DNA of 64,000 bases from VXYL01 sp963665195. Its GTDB lineage: Bacteria; Pseudomonadota; Gammaproteobacteria; Pseudomonadales; Azotimanducaceae. Of this stretch, positions 28,044-37,209 are shown in pieces. The notes under the pieces were generated by a model, which was given only the letters and a program-made list of their open reading frames with translations, was not told the DNA's origin and made no database searches. Where the stretch lies: contig OY762070.1 of NCBI GenBank assembly GCA_963665195.1, forward strand, positions 3,534,001 through 3,598,000, read 5' to 3'. A program made the translations under genes and the position numbers. Numbering within the stretch: position 1 is the first letter of the stretch; each line of letters begins with the position of its first letter.

Positions 28044-28604
28044 ATCGGGGAGCAGCGCCGACGTGGCGTTTTCCGAGCGGTGGAAGACGCCATGCTCGAC
28101 GTACTTGGCGTTTCGCAGTGCCAGAACCGTGACTCGCCCCGCCGCGGGGTCCACGATCCAATACTCTGAAATGCGCGCCGCGGCGTAGTCCGCCCGTTTG
28201 GCCACGTAGTCTCGGTCGGGGTCGTCGGGGCTGACGACCTCGACCACCAAGTCGGCGCCACTCCAGTAGCGCTCGCCGCGACGCGCATCTTGCGCGTTCC
28301 TCAGGACGAGGAGATCGGGCTCCCGGAACTTCCCCTCGCCGATCCGCAGGCGCAGGGCGAATCGGACGACGCCGCCGAGCAGCCCGCCGACATGGGCGTC
28401 GAACAGCCGGAAGAGCCTCGCCAGGACGGTTTGGTGCATGTCGGTGGGGATGGGGAGTTCCTCGAGCCGGCCAGCCGCGAACTCCACGCGGCGGGCGCCG
28501 CGGTCCGCGAGCCACAGGTAGTCGCGCTCGCGCCACATCCCTTGTGCTGGGCGACTGTCCAGCAGCAGGGCGTCGGCTTGTGCTTGGGTTGTCACCGCGG
28601 CCAT
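28011..28604 (-). CDS. Uma2-type endonuclease-fold protein (DUF820)
   Basis: A 197-aa protein of the PD-(D/E)XK superfamily. Candidate metal ligands are Asp in FREPDLLVL and Glu in DLVVEVVSP; the family signature SPDDPDRDYVAKRADY contains the Lys/Tyr pair, followed by YWIVDP. Uma2 genes are abundant in cyanobacteria, planctomycetes and several symbionts and are often single; their role is unsettled. It converges on the aldo/keto reductase gene with a 33-bp overlap and is divergent from the RelA/SpoT-like gene. Confidence 0.85.
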   Translation of the reverse strand: MAAVTTQAQADALLLDSRPAQGMWRERDYLWLADRGARRVEFAAGRLEELPIPTDMHQTVLARLFRLFDAHVGGLLGGVVRFALRLRIGEGKFREPDLLVLRNAQDARRGERYWSGADLVVEVVSPDDPDRDYVAKRADYAAARISEYWIVDPAAGRVTVLALRNAKYVEHGVFHRSENATSALLPDLSVAVASIIR

Positions 28605-28705
28605 CCGCTGATCGTAGCAAGACGCCCCGCAGGCGCCGCCGGGCTACACTGTGGAGCCATGCATGGGAGTCGGCGCGGCCGAGCGGCGGAGTCAGGCGGA
28701 GCGAT

Positions 28706-29761
28706 ATGGCGAGGGAGGCGATGGGGATTTGGCCAGTGCCGTCCTACTCGCGCAGTCGGGTGACCGCGGCGGGCAACGCGCTGATCGCGCGCTCCGCTAC
28801 GCTGGATGACCGGCGCGCCGCTCGGTTGATCGTCAACGACTGGCGCGCGGCGCACAGCCTGCCGCTGGAGCGCGTGCGGGCGGAGCTTGAGGAACGGGTC
28901 GGCGAGAACGCCTTGGTGGCGCAGCGACTGAAGCGCCTGTCCTCGATCGACGCCAAGCTGCGGCGACTGCGCAACATGCAGCTGGCGCGCATGCAGGACA
29001 TCGGCGGCTGCCGGGCCGTGCTGCCATCGGCCGTCGCGGTGCGGCGAACGGCGGCCGACTACGCCACCCGCGCGCCGCGGCATCCGGTGGCGCATGAGGA
29101 CGACTACATCGCCCGACCGAGGTCGAGCGGCTATCGCGGCATCCATCTCATCACCCGCTTCCGCGCCGGCCGTGAAGACGAAGCTCCGTACGAAGGTATG
29201 CGCATCGAGATCCAGCTGCGTTCGCGCCTTCAGCATGTTTGGGCGACGACGGTGGAGGCGGTGGGGATCTTCTCGGGTGAAGCGCTGAAGTCCAGCATAG
29301 GCAATGCACAATGGCTGCGGCTGTTCGCGTTGATGGGGACGGAAATCGCTGTCGCGGAGGGGCTGCCGCCAGTGCCTGGAACGCCCGCCGGGGAGGCGCT
29401 GCGCGAAGAGTTGAAGGCGCTCGTCCGGGCGCTAGATGCGCCGGCGCGGCTGCGACGCTACCGCGAGACGCTGCGGGTTTTGGAAGGCCATGTCCGCAAC
29501 GGGCGCGCCGAGTACTTCCACATCGTCGTCGAGTCGCTCCCCGACGGCACCGCGCGCGTGCGCTGGAACGAGTACGCTGCCGACGAACGGGAAGAGGCCG
29601 TTTGCGCCTTCGAGGAGGTCGAGGCCGCCATAGGCCACTTCCCAGGCGCCGACACTGTGCTCGTGCGGGTCGAGTCGGTCGACGCCCTGCGCGACGCCTA
29701 TCCGGGCTACTTCGCGGATACCCGGCTCTTCGTCGACCGGCTCACGGCGGTCGTGAGCTGA
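28706..29761 (+). CDS. RelA/SpoT-domain protein (stand-alone synthetase-like)
   Basis: A 351-aa protein with a (p)ppGpp-synthetase-fold core at about 70-225. Visible are the basic stretch before MQDIGGCRAVL, the substrate loop RPRSSGYRGIH (Tyr stacks on the nucleotide), and the catalytic EIQLRSRLQHVWA. There is no HD hydrolase, TGS or ACT domain, so it is neither RelA nor SpoT. The last 120 residues are a separate alpha/beta extension. Members of this group include small alarmone synthetases and toxSAS toxins that pyrophosphorylate tRNA or make (p)ppApp. No antitoxin is evident beside it. The ATG at 28706 was chosen by position of the conserved core. Confidence 0.82.
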   Translation: MAREAMGIWPVPSYSRSRVTAAGNALIARSATLDDRRAARLIVNDWRAAHSLPLERVRAELEERVGENALVAQRLKRLSSIDAKLRRLRNMQLARMQDIGGCRAVLPSAVAVRRTAADYATRAPRHPVAHEDDYIARPRSSGYRGIHLITRFRAGREDEAPYEGMRIEIQLRSRLQHVWATTVEAVGIFSGEALKSSIGNAQWLRLFALMGTEIAVAEGLPPVPGTPAGEALREELKALVRALDAPARLRRYRETLRVLEGHVRNGRAEYFHIVVESLPDGTARVRWNEYAADEREEAVCAFEEVEAAIGHFPGADTVLVRVESVDALRDAYPGYFADTRLFVDRLTAVVS

Positions 29762-30026
29762 GTAGCCGGCGCCAGCGGGCCTTGACGGCGCGTCAGGCTG
29801 CGGGTGAACGCGCCTCTTGCTTGGCCGGCGCGAGCACGTTCGCGGCGGACCGCTGCGGTTCCGAGAAGGGTGCGGTCCGCGTCTACCACATCCAAATCCA
29901 CCGGCTACCGGGTGCAGTCGGTGTGGGAAGACGCCTCGACAGTCCTGTATGGAGCCGTGGTTCGACGCCGTAGGCGCGGGCCGCATTCCACACGGTCATC
30001 GGCGTTGGTGCCGCACAGAACGTGCT

Positions 30027-31529
30027 TCACGCCTCCCGGAGTCGATCCACTATGGCCGTGCTTGAGCAGTCGTCGACAAGCCCCACGACGCGCACATCGC
30101 CGCCATGGCTGCGCACCAGGTCCGCGCCCACGACCTCGGCCAGGGCGTAGTCTCCGCCCTTCACCAGCACGTCGGGCCGGACCTCGTCGAGCAGGGCTTC
30201 CGGGGTGTCCTCGGAGAACGGCACTACCCAGTCCACGGCTTGCAAGCCCTCCAGCACGCGCATCCGTTCCCGCAAGCCGTTTACTGGGCGTCGGTCGCCC
30301 TTTAGGCGGCGCACCGAGTCGTCGTCGTTGACGGCGACTAGCAGCCGGTCGCCGAGCTCCCGCGCCTCGTTCAGATAGGCGACGTGGCCGGCGTGGAGGA
30401 TGTCGAAGCAGCCGTTCGTGAAGACGATGCGTTCGCCGCGCAGCCGGGCCTCGGCGATGGCTTCGGCGAGCTGGTGGCGGTGCGCGCGGGAAGCGGCGCC
30501 GTTGCCTCGCTGCGCCGGGTGCGGCGGTCTTGCGGTCGCGCTCGGCACGGCCTTGGCCGGCTCCGGTGGAACGCCGGTTGCTTCGGCCGCGCCGCCAGCC
30601 CGGTTCAATTCCTCCAAGGTCACGGGCGCCGTGCCGAACTTGCCGCATACCAGGCCGCCGGCGAGGTTGGCGATCCGTACGGCCTCCGCTTTGGGCCAAG
30701 CGAGCGCAGTGCAGACGCCGAGCGTGGCGGCCACGGTGTCGCCGGCGCCGGTCTCGTCGTAGACATCCACGCTGACGGCGGGGATGTGCTCGCTGTCGCC
30801 CTTGGCATTGAACAGCGTCATGCCGTCGCCGCCGCGGGTCAGAGCGATGGCTTCCACGCCGCTGTCCCTGGCGAGCCGGCAGCCGGCTTCGACCAGGCGA
30901 TCGGCATCGGGCCAGTAGCCGAGGGCGGCCTCGAACTCCGGGCGGTTGGGTTTGAGGATGGCAACGCCGCGATAGGCGGCGAAGGGCTTGTACTTCGGGT
31001 CGGCGATGGTCGGCACGCCATGCGCTCTGGCGGCGCCGACCAGGTCCTTCGGATTGGCGATGGCGCCCTTGTCGTAGTCCTCGATCACCAGGGCGTCGGC
31101 GCCAGCCATGCGCTTAACCGCCCGGGTCGCCACCTCGATGGCAGCGGCCGGCGGCAAGGGCGATTCGAAATCCATGCGCACCAGCTGCTGCTGCATGCTC
31201 ACCAGCCGCTGCTTGAGGGTGGTGCGCGAGTCGTCGGCGATCACGAGGTCGGCGTCGATGCCGGCTTCGGCGAGCAGCCTCGCGACGATGCGGCCGCTGT
31301 CATCGTCGGCGACGGCGCCCACCAGCGTGCAGCGGGCGCCGAGGGAGACGACATTCAGGGCGACGTTGGCGGCACCGCCCAAGCGGTCATCGCTGCCCTC
31401 GACCAGCACGACGGGAACCGGCGCCTCGCGGGAGACGCGCTCCGTGCGGCCGTGGATGTAGCGGTCCAGCATGACATCGCCGACAACCAGTACGCGGGCG
31501 TCGGCGACCGAGGGCGGCAGGGCAGTCAT
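30027..31529 (-). CDS. hldE: bifunctional heptose-7-phosphate kinase / heptose-1-phosphate adenylyltransferase
   Basis: A 500-aa enzyme that makes ADP-heptose for the LPS inner core. The N-terminal ribokinase domain (about 1-315) ends with the active-site DETGAGDTVAATLG. A Pro/Ala-rich linker (about 325-350) leads to the nucleotidyltransferase domain (about 355-500) with FTNGCFDILHAGHVAYL. It is the last gene of the leftward LPS block; 265 bp without recognisable features separate it from the RelA/SpoT-like gene. Confidence 0.96.
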   Translation of the reverse strand: MTALPPSVADARVLVVGDVMLDRYIHGRTERVSREAPVPVVLVEGSDDRLGGAANVALNVVSLGARCTLVGAVADDDSGRIVARLLAEAGIDADLVIADDSRTTLKQRLVSMQQQLVRMDFESPLPPAAAIEVATRAVKRMAGADALVIEDYDKGAIANPKDLVGAARAHGVPTIADPKYKPFAAYRGVAILKPNRPEFEAALGYWPDADRLVEAGCRLARDSGVEAIALTRGGDGMTLFNAKGDSEHIPAVSVDVYDETGAGDTVAATLGVCTALAWPKAEAVRIANLAGGLVCGKFGTAPVTLEELNRAGGAAEATGVPPEPAKAVPSATARPPHPAQRGNGAASRAHRHQLAEAIAEARLRGERIVFTNGCFDILHAGHVAYLNEARELGDRLLVAVNDDDSVRRLKGDRRPVNGLRERMRVLEGLQAVDWVVPFSEDTPEALLDEVRPDVLVKGGDYALAEVVGADLVRSHGGDVRVVGLVDDCSSTAIVDRLREA

Positions 31530-31581
31530 CGGGCGAAGCGTAGCACAGGGGTTGGGCGCAATGCGGATGCGCCGGTACGCG

Positions 31582-32229
31582 TCAAGGCAGCGATGCGGAC
31601 GCCGCAGGGCGCGACTCGTGCCAGGCGCGGCGCAGCACTCGCGTTGCCGAACGCAGAAAGATCGCCAGCAGGACGACGGCGACCAGCAGGTCCGGCCACG
31701 GCGAGTCCAGCAGCCAGACCGCGGCGGCCGCGCCGATCACTGCCACACCCTCGATCACGTCGTTCCGCGAGCACTCCCATGAGGAGGCCATGTTGATGTC
31801 GCCATCGCGGTAGGGAGCAAGCAGCCTCAGGCAGGCGACATTCGCAGCCAGATTGAGCACGGCCGCAGCGGACATCGTGGATGCGACGGGGGCCGCGAGG
31901 TCCGTCAGTCGCCAGCCGATCTGCGCCGCCACCGCAAGAGCCGCGCCGAGGATCAGCAGGCCCTTGACCAGGGCGACGCGCGCCTTGGCTTGCGCCGACG
32001 CGCCGACGACGGCGAAGCTCAGGGCGTAGGTGAGCGCGTCGCCGAGGTTGTCGAGGGCGCCGGACAGGAGCGCCGACGAGCCGCTCAGGAGCGACCCCGC
32101 GACCATCATCGAGAACGTCGCCAGATTGATGCCGAGCACCCAGGCGAGCACGCGGCGCTGCCGCCCGTGCAGGCTGGCGACGTCGATGGCGTTGCAGCAT
32201 GGGTCCGACATATGCGCCCATTGTTCCAC
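31582..32229 (-). CDS. short cation diffusion facilitator (CDF) family transporter
   Basis: A 215-aa membrane protein with about five to six transmembrane segments. Metal-site candidates are ALDNLGDALTYALS and the polar NDVIEG segment later in the chain, as in ZitB/CzcD proteins. The cytoplasmic C-terminal metal domain of normal CDF proteins (about 300 aa) is absent. The likely activity is Zn/Co/Cd export in exchange for protons. It lies inside the LPS block, 50 bp from each neighbour; relation to LPS is unclear. Confidence 0.8.
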   Translation of the reverse strand: MEQWAHMSDPCCNAIDVASLHGRQRRVLAWVLGINLATFSMMVAGSLLSGSSALLSGALDNLGDALTYALSFAVVGASAQAKARVALVKGLLILGAALAVAAQIGWRLTDLAAPVASTMSAAAVLNLAANVACLRLLAPYRDGDINMASSWECSRNDVIEGVAVIGAAAAVWLLDSPWPDLLVAVVLLAIFLRSATRVLRRAWHESRPAASASLP

Positions 32230-32280
32230 GGAACAGGTGCTGGCGGGAGCGGCGGCGCGGAGAGGTCGCCGCCCCGCGGC

Positions 32281-33279
32281 TCACTCCAGCAGCTCCTTGT
32301 AGCGGTCGGCCAGGGCCGAAGCGGAGAACGCGGTCTCGACGCGGTGCACCATGCGCTCGCGCGTCGCTGCCGGCGCGTTCGCGCGCACAGTTGCCAAGGC
32401 TTCGAGCAGCTCGTCGTCGGTCTCGAAGTACTGCCCGCAGTCGCCGAGCACGAAGCGCGGCCCCGGCTGGTCGGTAGAGATCACCGGAACGCCGGCGGCC
32501 ATCGCTTCGAGAATGGCGAAGCCGAATGCCTCGTGCTCGGTCGAACAGGAGAGCAGCACGTCGAATGCGGATAGCAGGCGCCGGGCTTCGGCTCGGAAAC
32601 CGGCGAAGACCACCTGCGATCCCGCATCGCGTTCGAGCTGCGAGCGCAATGGCCCGTCGCCGACGAATACCAGGCGTGCCGCGCGTTCTGTCGGCGCGAA
32701 GCGGCGAAAGGCCGCCAGCGCCCGGCGCGGGGCCTTCTTCGGATGCAGGCGACCGAGCACGCCGATCGCCAGAGCGTCCGGGGGCAGGCCCAGCGCCCGC
32801 CGCGCCTCGCTGCGGGGCAGCAGGCGTGTGCGCAGGGCATCCGCGTCGATGGGGTTCGGCAGCAGCGCGGGATCGGCGGCCCCGGTCACCGCGAGGTCGT
32901 CGGCGACGGCCGGCGAAACTCCCGCGAAGCGGCTGCCGCGGTCCGCGAGTCGCCTTCGCAAGCGGCGCCGGTAACGGCCGAACATCCCGAACTCGTGCGC
33001 GATGGCGACGTGCCGCGCCACCACCCCGCGCCGAGCGAGGCAGACGCCCGCCCGGTAGGCGCGATAGCGATGCGTGACCAGCAGCTCGATGCCGGTCTCG
33101 CCCAGTGCTTCTGGCACCTCGGCGACCGGCACGAACTCGCCGATTCCCGCCCCCCGCGCCTCGAAGAACAGCGTGCGGACCTCGAAGCCAAGCTGCGCCA
33201 GCGCCGCAGTATGGCCGGCGCAGATGTCCGCGAACGGCGCACTGTCGTTCGGGCAGAGCTGCAGCGCCCGCCTAGGCAT
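32281..33279 (-). CDS. GT4-family glycosyltransferase, probably LPS core
   Basis: A 332-aa GT-B enzyme with the donor-site segment GRLHPKKAPRRALAAF and the Glu-x7-Glu motif in EHEAFGFAILEAMAAGVPV. It overlaps the carbamoyltransferase by 8 bp. The P. aeruginosa core locus has a GT4 enzyme (WapH) in the same place after the carbamoyltransferase, so a role in outer-core extension is likely. Sugar specificity is not readable. Confidence 0.85.
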   Translation of the reverse strand: MPRRALQLCPNDSAPFADICAGHTAALAQLGFEVRTLFFEARGAGIGEFVPVAEVPEALGETGIELLVTHRYRAYRAGVCLARRGVVARHVAIAHEFGMFGRYRRRLRRRLADRGSRFAGVSPAVADDLAVTGAADPALLPNPIDADALRTRLLPRSEARRALGLPPDALAIGVLGRLHPKKAPRRALAAFRRFAPTERAARLVFVGDGPLRSQLERDAGSQVVFAGFRAEARRLLSAFDVLLSCSTEHEAFGFAILEAMAAGVPVISTDQPGPRFVLGDCGQYFETDDELLEALATVRANAPAATRERMVHRVETAFSASALADRYKELLE

Positions 33280-34999
33280 CAGCCTTGGTCACCAGCAAGT
33301 CCTCCATGGCCAGATAGCGCAGCGCCGAGTCTTCGAATATGTCCAGCGCATCGTCCGGCGTCGCCGCGATGGGCTCGCCGCGGCGGTTGAGGGAGGTGTT
33401 GAGCACCACCGGCGCGCCGGTGAGCTCGCCGAGCCGTTCGAGCAGCGCGTAGTAGCGCGGCTGGGTGGTGCGGGCGACGACTTGCGGCCGGGTCGTGCCA
33501 TCCACATGCACGACTTCGGGGATGCGCGCCCGCCACGACTCGGCCACGTCGAAGGTGATGGTCATGTACGGCGCCGGGTGGTCGCTGCCCAGCACCTGCG
33601 GCGCGATGGCGTCCGTCATCGAGGGACAGAAGGGGCGCCAGCGCTCGCGGTACTTGATCTCGGCGTTGATGCGCTCGGCGATGCCGGGAGCACTGGGGCA
33701 GCCGAGAATGCTGCGTCCGCCCAGCGCCCGCGGGCCGAACTCCATGCGCCCCTGGAACCATGCCACGGGATGCCCGGCCGCGAGGATTTCGGCGATGCGG
33801 CCCGGCACATCGCCGAGCGTCTCGGCTCGCAGCCCGCGGCGCTGCGCGGCGGCGCGGCGGCAGGCTTCGCTGGTGAACGCTGGCCCCAGGAAAGCGTCGC
33901 GCATCGGCGCGATGGCGTCGCCGGCGGCATTGGCGGCGAACGTCGCTGCACCCAGCGCGGTGCCGGCATCCCCGGCCGCCGGCTGGACGAACAGCTCGCG
34001 CACATCGCCGCGCGCTAGGATGCGCTGGTTGAGCTTCACGTTGAGTGCGCCGCCGCCGGCGAAGGCGAGCCGGCCCGTCTGCGCTAGCAACGGACCGAGG
34101 TGGTGGTCGATGAGCGCGAGGCAGGCGTCCTCGTACGCCTTCTGCATGGCCGCGGCATGGTGGATGTACGGCTCGTCGGCGCCATCGCCGGTCCGTGGCG
34201 CACCCAGCCGCGCCACCAGGGGCGGGCCGAAGTAGCGGCCGCGGTCGGCGTCCCTGTAGCGACGCAGGCCGACGGTATTCACCTGCCGCGTATCCACCTT
34301 GACGCGCCCGCCGCGGCAGCCGAGCAGCGGCGCGAAGTCGAAGCGTTCGGCGTCCCCGTAGGCCGCCATGCCCATCACCTTGTACTCGCCGTCGAGCATC
34401 TCGAAGCCGAGGTACTCGGTCACGGCGCCGTAGACGCCGGCGAGGGAATCCGGATCGTAGAGTTCCGCGATGCGCTCGATGCGCCCGTTCTCGCCGCGGC
34501 CGAAAAAGGTCGTCGCGTACTCGCCCTTGCCGTCGACGCCGAGAATCGCCGCCGGGCCGTCGAAGCCCGCCAGGTGGTAGGCGCTCGAAGCGTGCGCCAA
34601 GTGGTGCTGCACGGGGACGAAGCGCGTACGCGCCCAGTCGATGCCGAGCGTCCTGCCCGCCGCCAGAACCCGCCGCCGATGGCGGCGGAACCGGCGATTG
34701 CCGTTGAAGATCGCGTCCAGGGCGCGATCCGGGGCGTACCAGTGGCGGCGGGCGTAGTGCCAGCGCGCCGCGCCGAAGATGGAAACCGGCGCGAACGGGA
34801 ATGCCACCACGTCCACCTGCCGCGCCTCGACGCCCGCCTCGGCGAGGCAGTAGCGGGCGGCGTCCAGCGGCAGGCGGTTCTTCGCGTGCTTGTCGCGGAT
34901 GAAGCGCTCCTCTTCCGCGGCGGCCACCACTTCGCCGTCCGCCAGCAAGGCGGCGGACGGGTCGTGGCCGAGCGCGCCGGAAAGGCCGAGCACGATCAT
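33272..34999 (-). CDS. carbamoyltransferase (NodU/CmcH family), probably LPS core heptose
   Basis: A 575-aa enzyme that transfers carbamoyl from carbamoyl phosphate to a hydroxyl. It has the N-terminal Kae1-like ATPase half (LGLSGALGHDPSAALL, VQHHLAHASSAYH) and the C-terminal YrdC-like half (GRMEFGPRALGGRSILG, RWRPFCPS). The P. aeruginosa homologue in this context (WapO) carbamoylates the second core heptose. The same role is inferred here from gene order. ATGA overlap with the kinase gene; 8-bp overlap with the downstream glycosyltransferase. Confidence 0.9.
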   Translation of the reverse strand: MIVLGLSGALGHDPSAALLADGEVVAAAEEERFIRDKHAKNRLPLDAARYCLAEAGVEARQVDVVAFPFAPVSIFGAARWHYARRHWYAPDRALDAIFNGNRRFRRHRRRVLAAGRTLGIDWARTRFVPVQHHLAHASSAYHLAGFDGPAAILGVDGKGEYATTFFGRGENGRIERIAELYDPDSLAGVYGAVTEYLGFEMLDGEYKVMGMAAYGDAERFDFAPLLGCRGGRVKVDTRQVNTVGLRRYRDADRGRYFGPPLVARLGAPRTGDGADEPYIHHAAAMQKAYEDACLALIDHHLGPLLAQTGRLAFAGGGALNVKLNQRILARGDVRELFVQPAAGDAGTALGAATFAANAAGDAIAPMRDAFLGPAFTSEACRRAAAQRRGLRAETLGDVPGRIAEILAAGHPVAWFQGRMEFGPRALGGRSILGCPSAPGIAERINAEIKYRERWRPFCPSMTDAIAPQVLGSDHPAPYMTITFDVAESWRARIPEVVHVDGTTRPQVVARTTQPRYYALLERLGELTGAPVVLNTSLNRRGEPIAATPDDALDIFEDSALRYLAMEDLLVTKADA

Positions 35000-37209
35000 G
35001 GGTCTTGCAGCAGCGCGCGCAGCGCCTGCCGCTGCTCCTCCGGCCAGTCGCGCAGGAAGCGCGCCAGGTCCCGGCGGTGGCGGCGCAGGAAGGTTTCCCG
35101 GCTGCGATGCACTCGCGCCGCATCGAGGTCGACGATGCGCACGGTGCCCCCGTCGACGACGAAGTTGCTCGGCTTCATGTCGCCGTGGCCGATCTGGCCG
35201 GCGCGCAGGGCGCGGAAGAGCGCCCGCAGCCCCTGCCGCAGCGGTTCGGTCAAGCCTTCGGCGGCGATGGCGTCGGCGAGCGGCACGCCCGGGGCGCAAT
35301 CCATCGCCAGATACGCGACTGCGCCGCCGACCGGCGCGTCCCGGCACTCGATCAGCGCCCGCGGCCGGACTGTTGGGATGCCGAGGAGCGCGAGGCCGTG
35401 CCCTGCCCGCCAAGCGCGTCTGGCGCGCGTCGAGCGCAGCTTCAGCCGCCAGCGGTGGCGGGAATCCTTGACGCTATAGCGCTTGACGACCAAGTCGCCG
35501 CAGCGGGCCACCGTCGCCGTTCGGCCGCGCTTGAGCGCCGCGCCGCGCGCCATGGCGGCTTCGGGATCCGCGATGAACTCGCGCAATGCGGCGTCATCGT
35601 CTTCGCGCGCGACCGCCACCAAACCCAGCGCCGTCCGGCGCACGGCGAAGGGCGTACAGTCGCGCACCGTCTTCGCCATCCACGCCGCCGCCCGTCGCCG
35701 CCGCGCTCTGGCCAGCATCGAGGCAAGCCGGGCGGCGTCCGCCGAATTCGTCGGCCAGCCCCGTGCGGCGGCGTACTCGGCCGCGGCTTGGGCGACGCAG
35801 TCAGCGTCGCCCGGCATCGAGGCCAAGAGGCGCGCCGCATCGCGCCAGCAGGACCGGCGCCGGCAAAGCGCCCGCCGCACGCCGCCGCCGTCGATGGCGA
35901 AGACGCGCCCGCCCTGCACTAGGAAGTTCCCGACGTGCAGGTCGCGCTGGCGGACGCCGCGCTCATGCAGTCTGGCAAGGATGCCCATGAGCGCCGGGAG
36001 GTCCTCCCGGCCCGGTGCGCGGGCATCGGCCAGATACTGGAATGCCAGCAGGCGCCCACCAGCCCCGGCACCGCAGCGCAACAGCTCGGGCGTCGCCACG
36101 CCGCTGGCCGCGATCGCCGCGATGCCGCGTCGTTCGCGATTCAGATCCCGGCGCGTGCGGCGGCCGTAGAAGGCTTTGAGCGCCAGCAACTCGCCGTTGT
36201 GAAGCGTCGCCCGGGCCACGAACCGGCGACCCGGCTGGATGCGCATGAGCTGCGTGCAAACCACCCGCACCCCGCCATCGCCGAAGTCCGCATCGAAACG
36301 GAATGGCAGCGGCGGCACGCGCCCAAGGGCGCTGAGCGAAGAGACGCTTGCTGCGCCGTCCGCACCGTGGGTCAGCGCTGCGTCTCCGCTTGCCAAGCCC
36401 TTCGCCGCGGCGCGCCTCCGCAGCCGCTCGCTGCGCTGCTGGGCGGCGCGCCAGAAGTGCCCGCCCCGGCGCAGTTCGCCGGCCGGGCGCGCCTCGGCGT
36501 ACGCGGCGACGAAGCGCAGCAGGTCGGTTCGCGACAGTGGCGCCGCGGCGGCGGAGTGGAGCAGAGCGCCAAGGTCCCGACTGCGCTGGCGAGCCGTCGT
36601 TCGCTCTCGAACGCAGGCCCGGTGCAGATCGATCAGCGCCAGTTCCGCGTCACCGCGGCCGAGCGCCGCGGCATCGGCAAACAGATGGCAAAGGTAGAAA
36701 TCGCGGTGCTGAACCCCCGCATCGTGCATGCGCCGAGCCAGTTCGCCGGCGGCGGCGATCAGCCGGCGCTTGACCGCAAGGGACAGCGGCGCTGGCGGGC
36801 AGCCGTCGGCAATGGACTCCATATCCGCGTAGCCGTCCAGGGCGTCGCAGACCAGGAACGACTCCCGGCGGGCCGGGTTGCGGCCCCGTTCACCGAACGC
36901 GGCCACGGCCGGCACCCGCACGCCGTTCGCCGCCAGGCGCCGGCAGGCTTCGAACTCGTTGCCGGCGCCGAGCACCGGACGCTTGCCGACGAGCACGTTC
37001 TTGACGATCTCCCCCCAGCCGACCCCGCCATGCAGCTTGGCGAAGTAGGCCTTGCCGGCAGCGACGAAACGCAGCGTGCGGCGTCGCTCGGCAAGCCGGA
37101 ACACCTGCCCGGAGACGCCGTAGAGAAGCTCGAACGCACCCTGCCGGGGATCGCCGATGGCGCCTGCGGCTAGCGCCGCCTGCAGATCGTCACGCAGATA
37201 GAGCGACAT
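34996..37209 (-). CDS. triple LPS-core kinase: WaaP fused to two InaA/Kdk-like kinase domains
   Basis: A 737-aa fusion of three small-molecule-kinase folds. Domain 1 (1-275) is WaaP-like: RLAERRRTLRF, the EIVKNVLVGKRPVLGAGNE region, catalytic HRDFYLCH (168-175), IDLHRA (193-198). Domain 2 (about 295-520): QRDLHVGNF (421-429) and FAIDGGG near 438. Domain 3 (about 525-737): HGDMKPSNF (675-683) and DLDAA near 694. WaaP phosphorylates the first heptose; the others probably phosphorylate further core positions. In P. aeruginosa the equivalents are separate adjacent genes. All three have catalytic Asp, so all may be active. The ATG at 37209 overlaps the glycosyltransferase gene by 20 bp. The frame is uninterrupted. 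Confidence 0.88.
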   Translation of the reverse strand: MSLYLRDDLQAALAAGAIGDPRQGAFELLYGVSGQVFRLAERRRTLRFVAAGKAYFAKLHGGVGWGEIVKNVLVGKRPVLGAGNEFEACRRLAANGVRVPAVAAFGERGRNPARRESFLVCDALDGYADMESIADGCPPAPLSLAVKRRLIAAAGELARRMHDAGVQHRDFYLCHLFADAAALGRGDAELALIDLHRACVRERTTARQRSRDLGALLHSAAAAPLSRTDLLRFVAAYAEARPAGELRRGGHFWRAAQQRSERLRRRAAAKGLASGDAALTHGADGAASVSSLSALGRVPPLPFRFDADFGDGGVRVVCTQLMRIQPGRRFVARATLHNGELLALKAFYGRRTRRDLNRERRGIAAIAASGVATPELLRCGAGAGGRLLAFQYLADARAPGREDLPALMGILARLHERGVRQRDLHVGNFLVQGGRVFAIDGGGVRRALCRRRSCWRDAARLLASMPGDADCVAQAAAEYAAARGWPTNSADAARLASMLARARRRRAAAWMAKTVRDCTPFAVRRTALGLVAVAREDDDAALREFIADPEAAMARGAALKRGRTATVARCGDLVVKRYSVKDSRHRWRLKLRSTRARRAWRAGHGLALLGIPTVRPRALIECRDAPVGGAVAYLAMDCAPGVPLADAIAAEGLTEPLRQGLRALFRALRAGQIGHGDMKPSNFVVDGGTVRIVDLDAARVHRSRETFLRRHRRDLARFLRDWPEEQRQALRALLQDP

